A DNA stretch of 5,239 nucleotides from assembly GCA_002256705.1 (NCBI GenBank), contig NQJI01000118.1, forward strand, positions 1 to 5,239, read 5' to 3'. The notes beneath the pieces are model-generated. The model did no database searches. It was given only the letters and a program-made list of their open reading frames with translations, and was not told the origin of the DNA. The position numbers and the translations under genes are program-made. The DNA is from Methylococcaceae bacterium NSM2-1. GTDB taxonomy: Bacteria > Pseudomonadota > Gammaproteobacteria > Methylococcales > Methylomonadaceae. Every line of letters begins with the position of its first letter. Positions within the stretch are counted from its first letter, which is position 1. Positions 1 through 5,239 of this stretch are shown one piece after another.

Positions 1-1081
1 GAATTTTAAAATACTCAGCAACCGTTTTTTGAATGTTGTCTATATTGACGAGTTTATCCTTCAAGGAGATCAGATCATGCAATGCTTCTTTTGTAAATTC
101 AGTGGTGATTTCACGCCCGGTAAATTGTGCGTTGGCTATCACACGTCTTAAAGCACCTTCAAGATCACGGACATTGAAAGGAATTTTTTTGGCAATAAAA
201 AATGCAACTTCCTGAGGAAGATCTACATTAACCTGAGCTGCTTTTTTCATTAAAATGGCTGCTCTGGTTTCCATATCGGGTGGTTCAATTGAAACTGGAA
301 GCCCACAACCAAATCTTGATTTTAACCGGTCTTCAAGACCAATAATTTCTTTGGGATATTTGTCACACGTTAAAACAATTTGGTGTTTTTTTTCCAATAG
401 CGTATTAAAGGTATGAAAGAATTCTTCCTGTGAACGCTCTTTACCGGCAAAAAATTGAATATCGTCAATTAAAAGTACATCTATACCACGATAATATTCT
501 TTAAAAGAGTTAATCGAGTTTTGCTGCAATGCCCTGACCATATCCTGAACAAATTTTTCAGAGTGCAGATAAACAATCGTTGCTGAGGGATTTTTTTGAA
601 AAACCGCATTACCTATAGCGTGCATAATATGAGTTTTGCCCAAACCGGAACTGCCATAGATAAGTAAAGGATTGTAGGCTTTGCCTATATTTTCAGAAAC
701 CTGGATTGAAGCAGCTCTTGCCAATTGATTGGATTTGCCCTCAACAAAATTTTCAAAAGTAAAAGCTTTGTTAAGAAAGTTAGGACTGGTTTTTTTTATT
801 TCTACCGGCTTTACGCTATTTATTGCGGCGGGAGTTGTCGACTTTTTTGAACCAATCTCAAGATTCAAGTCTAATTTTCCGTTAGAAAATTCATGAATGG
901 ATTCTTCAATTTTTGCAAAATAATGTTGCTTGACCCAGTCCAAAACAAAGCGGTTAGGTGCCAGTAATTTTAGTTGTCCATTACTTTCTATGGCCTGTAA
1001 AGGCCGTATCCAGGTACTAAAATCAGAACCGGGAATTTCATTTTCAAGTTTAGTAAGGCAGTTATCCCAAATTGAGCTCAT
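1..1081 (-). CDS. dnaA: Chromosomal replication initiator protein DnaA (C-terminus cut off by window edge)
   Basis: DnaA is the AAA+ ATPase that binds DnaA boxes at oriC, melts the origin and helps load the replicative helicase. Residues 1-360 are visible, read leftward from the ATG at 1081-1079; base 1 falls inside the next codon. Domain I (about 1-75) opens with [18 protein letters not shown] and carries the WIRPLQA motif at 24-30. Domain II is a short linker, about 76-103. The AAA+ domain has Walker A at 143-150 (GSSGLGKT), Walker B at 203-207 (LLIDD, followed by [19 protein letters not shown]), a sensor I region at 236-245 ([10 protein letters not shown]), the box VII arginine in RLKSRFG at 252-258, and sensor II in [11 protein letters not shown] at 303-313. 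Domain IV has only begun ([15 protein letters not shown], 346-360), so the DnaA-box-reading helices lie outside. Compared with E. coli (467 residues) the linker is shorter, and I infer a full length near 435-440. The start fits the family N-terminus, and no in-frame alternative start was found just upstream, although no good Shine-Dalgarno is visible. It is divergent from rpmH, as is usual. Confidence 0.98.
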   Translation of the reverse strand, partial: MSSIWDNCLTKLENEIPGSDFSTWIRPLQAIESNGQLKLLAPNRFVLDWVKQHYFAKIEESIHEFSNGKLDLNLEIGSKKSTTPAAINSVKPVEIKKTSPNFLNKAFTFENFVEGKSNQLARAASIQVSENIGKAYNPLLIYGSSGLGKTHIMHAIGNAVFQKNPSATIVYLHSEKFVQDMVRALQQNSINSFKEYYRGIDVLLIDDIQFFAGKERSQEEFFHTFNTLLEKKHQIVLTCDKYPKEIIGLEDRLKSRFGCGLPVSIEPPDMETRAAILMKKAAQVNVDLPQEVAFFIAKKIPFNVRDLEGALRRVIANAQFTGREITTEFTKEALHDLISLKDKLVNIDNIQKTVAEYFKI

Positions 1082-1135
1082 TGAATAGTTAAGGTATTGA
1101 TATGTGTTGAGTGGGGGAGAAGTTTGCTTTTAGTC

Positions 1136-1141
1136 ACTATA
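1136..1141 (-). promoter_or_regulatory. Possible -10 element for dnaA (tentative)
   Basis: On the minus strand this reads TATAGT, five of six matches to the sigma70 -10 consensus. It lies about 55 bases before the dnaA start codon. I do not see a good -35 hexamer at 16-18 bases upstream, so this is only the best candidate in the divergent region. The true dnaA promoter could lie elsewhere in 1082-1251. Confidence 0.2.
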
Positions 1142-1167
1142 CAGCAATAAAACATTGCACTACAGAA

Positions 1168-1196
1168 TTGACAGGCTATACAGATTATTTTATCAT
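1168..1196 (+). promoter_or_regulatory. Sigma70-type promoter for the rpmH-rnpA-yidD-yidC-mnmE cluster
   Basis: A perfect -35 hexamer TTGACA (1168-1173) is followed by an ideal 17-base spacer and the -10 hexamer TATCAT (1191-1196, five of six consensus matches). Transcription would start near 1203, giving a leader of about 49 bases before the rpmH ATG. The leader contains two T-runs (about 1204-1210 and 1216-1220) with no stem before them, so they do not look like a terminator. A strong promoter fits a ribosomal protein gene. No other comparably good promoter was noticed further along the cluster, so it may drive all five genes. Confidence 0.8.
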
Positions 1197-1251
1197 CCGT
1201 AGTCTTTTTTATCTGTTTTTGTTAACACTCATCTGAATAGGCTTTAGTAAT

Positions 1252-1386
1252 ATGAAAAGAACATACCAACCCAGTAAAATCAAACGCGCTAGAACTCACG
1301 GTTTTCGTTCCAGAATGTCAACTGTAGGTGGCCGTAAAGTTTTAAATGCCCGCAGAGCAAAAGGCCGCGCCAAGTTAACTGTTTAG
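1252..1386 (+). CDS. rpmH: 50S ribosomal protein L34
   Basis: L34 is a very small basic protein of the large ribosomal subunit that binds 23S rRNA. The 44-codon frame starts ATG at 1252 and ends TAG at 1384-1386. The protein begins [19 protein letters not shown] and continues [22 protein letters not shown], the family's near-invariant pattern, rich in Arg and Lys throughout. Length is typical (44-47 residues). The ribosome binding site is weak: only a TAGG-like stretch about a dozen bases upstream. It is the first gene of the rightward cluster, directly behind the promoter at 1168-1196, and sits 10 bases ahead of rnpA, as in most bacteria. The identification is essentially certain. Confidence 0.98.
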   Translation: MKRTYQPSKIKRARTHGFRSRMSTVGGRKVLNARRAKGRAKLTV

Positions 1387-1396
1387 TTGATATTGG

Positions 1397-1765
1397 GTGA
1401 CAGAGCACAATTTTGGTTTTCCCCCACAGTTACGGTTAAAAAAACCGGCTGAATATAAAAAAGTTTTTGCTAAGCCTGTAAAATCAAGTGATACATATTT
1501 TACTCTTTTAGCCATCAAGAATGATTTTGATCATCCAAGGCTAGGCTTGGCAATTGCCAAAAAAAATATAAAAAAGGCAGTACACAGAAACGTAATTAAA
1601 CGAGCTGTGAGGGAAAATTTTAGAATGCAACAACAGACACTGGGAAATATAGACATTGTTGTTCTGGCACGCAGGGAAGCAGTAGATGCTCCACTGGAAT
1701 TATTAAGAAAGTCATTGGAAAAGCATTGGCTTAGGTTGGTATCCCGATGCGCTTCATGCTCATAG
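1397..1765 (+). CDS. rnpA: Ribonuclease P protein component
   Basis: RnpA is the protein subunit of RNase P. It binds the catalytic RNA and the 5' leader of pre-tRNAs and assists 5' end maturation. The 122-residue product matches the family's usual 110-130. It has the N-terminal pattern [13 protein letters not shown] (12-24), the core strand [11 protein letters not shown] (46-56), and the signature basic helix [18 protein letters not shown] (59-76), equivalent to the RNR motif that contacts the RNA. It continues with DIVVLAR (86-92). The start is GTG at 1397. An in-frame stop at 1388-1390 leaves no earlier option, and I saw no suitable in-frame start before the conserved N-terminal block. There is no clear Shine-Dalgarno, so translation is probably coupled to rpmH, which ends 10 bases upstream. 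The 3' end overlaps yidD. The last residues (SRCASCS) are not conserved in my recollection of the family. Confidence 0.96.
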   Translation: MTEHNFGFPPQLRLKKPAEYKKVFAKPVKSSDTYFTLLAIKNDFDHPRLGLAIAKKNIKKAVHRNVIKRAVRENFRMQQQTLGNIDIVVLARREAVDAPLELLRKSLEKHWLRLVSRCASCS

Positions 1766-1980
1766 CAATTATAAAGTTTTATAAATACTTTATAAGTCCT
1801 TTGCTTGGCTCTAACTGTCGTTTTTATCCAAGCTGTTCAAGTTATTCCTTAGAAGCACTTCAGAACCACGGTGCTATTATTGGCTCCTATCTCACTCTCA
1901 AAAGATTATTAAAATGCCACCCTTTTCATCAAGGGGGCATTGATCCCGTTCCAGAAAAATTTGGTAATAAGAATGGATAA
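1747..1980 (+). CDS. yidD: Membrane protein insertion efficiency factor YidD
   Basis: YidD is a small, membrane-associated protein of the inner face of the cytoplasmic membrane that helps YidC- and Sec-dependent insertion of membrane proteins; its exact mechanism is not settled. The 77-residue product shows the family pattern: a short hydrophobic or amphipathic N-terminus (4-20), then [20 protein letters not shown] (19-38), then the block [20 protein letters not shown] (51-70). The conserved cysteines are at 24, 30 and 57. The start is ATG at 1747, giving a 19-base overlap with the end of rnpA in another frame. An ATG at 1756 (Met4) is a plausible alternative, with a shorter overlap. The stop codon overlaps the yidC start by eight bases (1973-1980), which points to coupled translation with its functional partner. 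Confidence 0.96.
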   Translation: MRFMLIAIIKFYKYFISPLLGSNCRFYPSCSSYSLEALQNHGAIIGSYLTLKRLLKCHPFHQGGIDPVPEKFGNKNG

Positions 1981-3685
1981 TATAAGATTTATACTAGTCG
2001 TGACTTTTGCAATGCTTGTGTTTATGTTGTGGCAGGCATGGCAGCTAGACTATGGTCCAAAACCTGAAGTTGCTGCAATTGTAAATACCGAAGGTGCTAA
2101 TGCTAAAGAAGATTTACCAACTACAGCAGGAGCATCCGCCCAAACAGAAACTACCGTACAAAATCCAGTATCTGTTCCTGTTGCCGCAGCCTCAACTGCT
2201 AAAACAGTAAAAGTTAAAACAGATGTTATTGAACTTGAAATTGATATGCAAGGTGGCACAATCACCAATCTGGATTTATTAAATTACCCTGTAGAAAAAG
2301 CGAATACTGTTGTAAACAGTTTACGCAAAATGATCGGTTTACAAGTAGCTGAAACAAACACGGCGCCTGTGCGTTTGTTTAACAGTGATCAAGAAAAACT
2401 GTTTGTTGCACAAAGTGGTCTGATAGCAGATAGCGGTTTTGCGGCTGCGCCAAATCACTATACGGTTTTCTCCAATGAGCAAGACAGTTACACATTGCAA
2501 CCCGGACAAGATAGTTTGACAGTGCCATTAACATGGACTGATAACAGTGGTCTTGTTATTACCAAATTATTCACCTTTAAACCTGGAAGTTACGAGATAA
2601 AACTGGATCAAAAAGTCAGTAATAACTCTGGAAAAGCCTGGTCCGGAAGACAATACAGTCAGTTGTTAAGAGTTCCGGATACGACAGGCAAAGGTAACAT
2701 GCTGATGGGTGGCATGAGAGCTTATGATGGCGGCGTTATTTATACCGAAAAAAACAAATACCAGAAAATAAGTTTCGATGATATGGCAGAAGAGACTCTT
2801 GACGTCACTACTCGAGGTGGATGGACAGCAATGATTCAACATTATTTTGCCTCTGCCTGGATTCCACCAACTGATCAGGAAAACCATTTTTATACCAAAG
2901 AACTGAAAGACGGACGTTATGTCATTGGCACGTATTCGCCACCGGTAACTGTTGAAGCAAATACAGAGGCTCAATTTGTTTCCCAATTATTTGCTGGCCC
3001 TAAAATCCAGCCTATGATGGAGAAAATAGCGACAGGCCTTGAGCTTACGGTTGATTACAGCGTTTTAACCTTTATTGGTAAACCCATTTACTGGTTACTG
3101 GATAAAATTCATAATGTTATAGGTAACTGGGGAGTTGCCATCATAGGTGTAACACTCTGTATTAAATTATTGTTCTTTCCATTATCACAAGCCAGTTTCA
3201 AATCAATGGCTAAAATGCGTAAAATTCAGCCACGTCTTAAGGAACTGCAAGAACGTTTTGCTGATGACAGACCCCGTTTCAATACCGAAATGATGGCTCT
3301 GTATAAAAAAGAAAAAGTGAATCCGCTGGGTGGCTGTTTGCCTATTCTGATACAGATTCCGGTATTTATGGCTCTTTATTGGGTATTGAGTGAAACAGTT
3401 GAGTTTCGACAAGCTCCCTTTATGCTATGGATACAGGATCTATCAATACAGGATCCATTCTACATCTTGCCGTTGATAATGGGTCTTACCATGAAAATTC
3501 AGCAAAGTCTGAATCCTGCACCGATTGATCCTATTCAGGCTAAAGTGATGAAGATGTTCCCTATCGTCTTTACTGTTTTCTTCCTGTTTTTTCCGGCAGG
3601 TTTGGTTTTATACTGGGTTGTCAATAACACCCTGTCTATCATTCAACAAACCTATATCACCAAGCAAATAGAAAAAGCGGGATAG
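1973..3685 (+). CDS. yidC: Membrane protein insertase YidC (Oxa1/Alb3 family)
   Basis: YidC inserts and folds inner-membrane proteins, alone or with SecYEG. The 570-residue form has the proteobacterial layout: TM1 at about 4-20; a low-complexity Ala/Thr/Val linker at about 30-78; a large periplasmic beta domain at about 80-345; then the conserved core. TM2 is at 384-404, starting at GNWGVAI and carrying Lys398 at the position of the hydrophilic-groove Arg366 of E. coli. A charged cytoplasmic hairpin follows at 406-450 ([19 protein letters not shown]), then TM3 at about 453-473 after the NPLGGCLP motif, TM4 at about 494-510, and TM5-TM6 at about 525-560 ([20 protein letters not shown]). The frame is open from an ATG at 1940. 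I chose 1973 because [10 protein letters not shown] matches the family N-terminus (E. coli MDSQRNLLVI) and leaves only an 8-base overlap with yidD. The product ends in IEKAG, without the long basic tail of the E. coli protein. Confidence 0.97.
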   Translation: MDNIRFILVVTFAMLVFMLWQAWQLDYGPKPEVAAIVNTEGANAKEDLPTTAGASAQTETTVQNPVSVPVAAASTAKTVKVKTDVIELEIDMQGGTITNLDLLNYPVEKANTVVNSLRKMIGLQVAETNTAPVRLFNSDQEKLFVAQSGLIADSGFAAAPNHYTVFSNEQDSYTLQPGQDSLTVPLTWTDNSGLVITKLFTFKPGSYEIKLDQKVSNNSGKAWSGRQYSQLLRVPDTTGKGNMLMGGMRAYDGGVIYTEKNKYQKISFDDMAEETLDVTTRGGWTAMIQHYFASAWIPPTDQENHFYTKELKDGRYVIGTYSPPVTVEANTEAQFVSQLFAGPKIQPMMEKIATGLELTVDYSVLTFIGKPIYWLLDKIHNVIGNWGVAIIGVTLCIKLLFFPLSQASFKSMAKMRKIQPRLKELQERFADDRPRFNTEMMALYKKEKVNPLGGCLPILIQIPVFMALYWVLSETVEFRQAPFMLWIQDLSIQDPFYILPLIMGLTMKIQQSLNPAPIDPIQAKVMKMFPIVFTVFFLFFPAGLVLYWVVNNTLSIIQQTYITKQIEKAG

Positions 3686-3686
3686 C

Positions 3687-5030
3687 TTGGCTTTAAACCC
3701 CGATACCATTGCAGCTATTGCAACGCCGCCAGGGAATGGCGGTGTCGGTATCATTCGCATTTCAGGGACCCTGGTTACTGAAATCGCCAAACAACTCCTC
3801 AATAAATCGTTAATTCCCAGACACGCGCTGTTTTCATCCTTTATAGATGATGACGGTTCCGTGATTGATTCCGGCATCAGTCTCTATTTTCCCGCACCTG
3901 CCTCTTACACGGGTGAAGACATACTTGAATTACAGGGACACGGTGGTTCGGTGGTATTGGACATGCTGTTACGACGTGTCATATCACTGGGTGCCAGATT
4001 AGCCAATCCAGGTGAATTTACCGAACGCGCTTTCCTCAATAACAAGCTCGACTTGGCACAAGCGGAAGCGGTCGCCGATTTAATTGAAAGCAGCACCGAA
4101 CAATCCGTCCGTTCTGCACAAAAATCCATGCAAGGCGTGTTTTCAGCACAAATCAATGAGCTGGTTAATGAACTGACGGAACTGCGCATCTACGTTGAAG
4201 CCGCTATCGATTTTGTCGATGAAGAAATCGATTTTCTAACCGATGGCGTCGTCGAAAATCGCATAATCAGATTATTACAAGGCATCCGGCAGATACAAAA
4301 AACAGCCCAGCAAGGCCGTTTATTGCGTGATGGCATGACCGTTGTTTTGGCAGGTAAACCTAACGCAGGGAAATCCAGCCTGCTTAATGCACTGGCCGGA
4401 CATGAAGCGGCGATAGTCACCGATATAGCCGGAACTACCCGAGACGTACTCAGGGAACGTATCCAGCTGGATGGTATGCCTTTGCATATCATTGATACAG
4501 CCGGCTTGCGGGAAAGCGACAATTCGATAGAAAAGGAAGGCATACGCAGAGCGCACGAAGAAATCCAGAAAGCCGATAAAATTTTACTGCTTATTGATGC
4601 CAGGGAACCCGAAACAGAAGATTTATTAAAAACTCTGCCTACAAATATTGACATCACCAAAGTCTACAACAAAATAGATCTGCTAGGCATAGCGCCTGAA
4701 ATAAAACAAACAGAAGACGGATACAGTTGTTACCTGTCTATTAAAACCGGGGAGGGCATGGACTTATTAAAACAACACCTGAAACAAAGTGTCGGTTTTA
4801 ACGAAGCCACAGACAATGTTTTTATTGCCAGAAGACGACATATAGAAGCCTTAAGAAAAGGCCATGAATATGTAGCAAGTGCTTTAAACCAGTTACAAGT
4901 CAGCCAGGCAGGCGAATTGGTCGCCGAAGATTTAAGACAAGCACAAATGTGCCTTGCCGAAATTACCGGGCAATTTACCTCGGATGATTTGTTGGGAAAA
5001 ATATTTTCCAGTTTTTGCATAGGAAAATAG
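3687..5030 (+). CDS. mnmE: tRNA modification GTPase MnmE (tRNA uridine-5-carboxymethylaminomethyl modification enzyme)
   Basis: MnmE (also TrmE or ThdF), with MnmG, installs the carboxymethylaminomethyl group at C5 of wobble U34 in certain tRNAs, using a folate one-carbon unit, FAD and GTP hydrolysis. The 447 residues are close to E. coli's 454. The N-terminal folate-binding domain (1-118) has DTIAAIATPPGNGGVGIIRISG at its start and GHGGSVVLD at 84-92. The helical domain follows, with an inserted G domain: G1 GKPNAGKSS (223-231), G2 TDIAGTTRD (245-253), G3 DTAG (270-273), G4 NKID (328-331), G5-like SIKTGEG (351-357). The C-terminus is FCIGK, with the family's conserved Cys at 444. The start is TTG at 3687, one base after the yidC stop. 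An in-frame stop at 3669-3671 and the conserved N-terminus exclude an upstream start. Coupling to yidC is likely. No internal promoter was identified. Confidence 0.97.
   Translation: MALNPDTIAAIATPPGNGGVGIIRISGTLVTEIAKQLLNKSLIPRHALFSSFIDDDGSVIDSGISLYFPAPASYTGEDILELQGHGGSVVLDMLLRRVISLGARLANPGEFTERAFLNNKLDLAQAEAVADLIESSTEQSVRSAQKSMQGVFSAQINELVNELTELRIYVEAAIDFVDEEIDFLTDGVVENRIIRLLQGIRQIQKTAQQGRLLRDGMTVVLAGKPNAGKSSLLNALAGHEAAIVTDIAGTTRDVLRERIQLDGMPLHIIDTAGLRESDNSIEKEGIRRAHEEIQKADKILLLIDAREPETEDLLKTLPTNIDITKVYNKIDLLGIAPEIKQTEDGYSCYLSIKTGEGMDLLKQHLKQSVGFNEATDNVFIARRRHIEALRKGHEYVASALNQLQVSQAGELVAEDLRQAQMCLAEITGQFTSDDLLGKIFSSFCIGK
5013..5030 (+). other. mnmE 3' end, the position used as attB by SGI1-type islands in other gammaproteobacteria
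   Basis: These 18 bases encode the last five residues and stop codon of MnmE (F-C-I-G-K-stop). It is established that Salmonella genomic island 1 and its relatives integrate by site-specific recombination into the last 18 bases of trmE/mnmE, leaving the protein intact. The present sequence encodes the same residues but differs at several codon third positions from the enterobacterial site as I remember it. No second copy of these 18 bases and no integrase gene are visible in the window, so this marks a potential site only. Confidence 0.3.
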
Positions 5031-5059
5031 TAGCCAGTCCGACACATTCCAATATGGTA

Positions 5060-5076
5060 TTTATTTTTTAAATAAA
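5060..5076 (+). terminator. AT-only hairpin after mnmE (weak terminator candidate)
   Basis: TTTATTT (5060-5066) and AAATAAA (5070-5076) form a 7-base-pair inverted repeat around a three-base loop, 29 bases past the mnmE stop. The stem has no G or C and no T-run follows on the plus strand, so it would be a poor intrinsic terminator. It is listed only because it is the nearest stem after the operon. Confidence 0.2.
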
Positions 5077-5134
5077 ATCTATAACTTATATTACTTTTAT
5101 TCCTATACGGGCTTGTGTATTCCAGCCAAATCCA

Positions 5135-5204
5135 CCTATAATTGTGCCCATATATGTGCCTATAACAAGAAGATATTATCTTCATGGGCACAAAATATGT
5201 GCCC
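5135..5204. repeat. Clustered TGTGCCC repeats with nested inverted repeats
   Basis: TGTGCC(C) occurs three times on the plus strand (5143-5149, 5155-5160, 5198-5204) and once inverted as GGGCACA (5186-5192). TGTGCCCATA (5143-5152) and TGTGCCTATA (5155-5164) are direct repeats with a 12-base period and one mismatch. CCTATAA repeats at 5135-5141 and 5159-5165. TTGTGCCCAT (5142-5151) is perfectly inverted as ATGGGCACAA (5184-5193), enclosing a separate perfect hairpin GAAGATA-T-TATCTTC (5169-5183). Alternatively GGGCACA (5186-5192) pairs with TGTGCCC (5198-5204) around a 5-base loop. No T-run follows on either strand. The function is unknown. Options are an intergenic repeat or miniature mobile element, an operator for a gene beyond the window, or a hairpin that protects or ends the mnmE transcript. 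Confidence 0.65.
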
Positions 5205-5239
5205 AAAGCCTCCATAATATAGCAGTTCAATTAAATATT

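Larger units (their letters stand above)
5031..5239. other. AT-rich region after mnmE, no gene seen
   Basis: These 209 bases after the mnmE stop are more AT-rich than the gene before them. I recognise no protein, tRNA or other RNA gene here. A leftward open frame runs through the region into mnmE, but its product resembles nothing I know and its mnmE part is plain antisense. The stretch contains the AT hairpin at 5060-5076 and the repeat cluster at 5135-5204. CCTATA recurs at 5102-5107, 5135-5140 and 5159-5164. Confidence 0.6.

Noticed and set aside
33..215. Rightward 60-codon frame
   Set aside because: It lies wholly antisense to the conserved DnaA coding sequence and has no recognisable features.
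1062..1070. TTATCCCAA as a DnaA box
   Set aside because: It has two mismatches in the conserved 3' half of TTATCCACA, is a lone occurrence, and is inside the dnaA coding sequence.
1204..1220. T-runs in the rpmH leader as a terminator
   Set aside because: No stable GC-containing stem precedes them on the plus strand, and they sit just after a strong promoter.
1940..1972. Upstream ATG extending yidC by 11 codons
   Set aside because: The extension [11 protein letters not shown] is simply yidD read in another frame, and the family N-terminus begins at the Met encoded at 1973.
4190..4660. Leftward 156-codon frame and other long leftward frames inside yidC and mnmE
   Set aside because: All are antisense to strongly conserved MnmE or YidC sequence; the Ser/Cys/Ile-rich products are typical of shadow frames.
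5186..5204. GGGCACA/TGTGCCC hairpin as a rho-independent terminator
   Set aside because: The stem is good, but AAAGCC follows on the plus strand and ATGAAG on the minus strand, so there is no U-tract in either direction.
4730..5230. Leftward open frame of 166 codons spanning the mnmE 3' end and the downstream region
   Set aside because: More than half is antisense to the conserved C-terminal part of mnmE, the predicted protein has no recognisable domain, and no convincing start signal is visible. It is most likely a chance frame.

Overview
This is the conserved replication-start neighbourhood of a gammaproteobacterial chromosome. A leftward dnaA, cut by the window edge, sits head-to-head with a rightward cluster rpmH-rnpA-yidD-yidC-mnmE. 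Gene order, protein lengths and motifs all match Gammaproteobacteria: DnaA domain I begins like the E. coli protein, YidC has the large periplasmic domain and six membrane segments, and MnmE ends in FCIGK. The DNA is fairly AT-rich. The sequence does not fix the genus. A free-living or methanotroph-like gammaproteobacterium is only a guess.

Layout. Positions 1-1081 (minus) encode residues 1-360 of DnaA; the DNA-binding domain is mostly outside the window. Positions 1082-1251 form a 170-base divergent control region with a near-consensus sigma70 promoter firing into rpmH (TTGACA, 17-base spacer, TATCAT). Positions 1252-5030 hold five genes on the plus strand, packed with gaps of 10 bases or less, or with short overlaps. 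This suggests one polycistronic unit with coupled translation. rpmH is a 44-codon gene. rnpA starts with GTG and mnmE with TTG. Positions 5031-5239 are AT-rich and non-coding as far as can be seen, with a compact cluster of TGTGCCC repeats and hairpins.

How the genes fit together. DnaA starts chromosome replication. RpmH (ribosomal protein L34) and RnpA (RNase P protein) supply translation and tRNA maturation. YidD and YidC act in membrane protein insertion. MnmE modifies wobble uridines in tRNA. The cluster links chromosome replication, ribosome and tRNA supply, and membrane biogenesis, and is housekeeping in character.

I found no convincing new biological system here. The least explained part is the repeat and hairpin cluster at 5135-5204, just after mnmE. 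The 3' end of mnmE is a known integration site for SGI1-type islands in other gammaproteobacteria, so the sequence beyond this window would be worth seeing.
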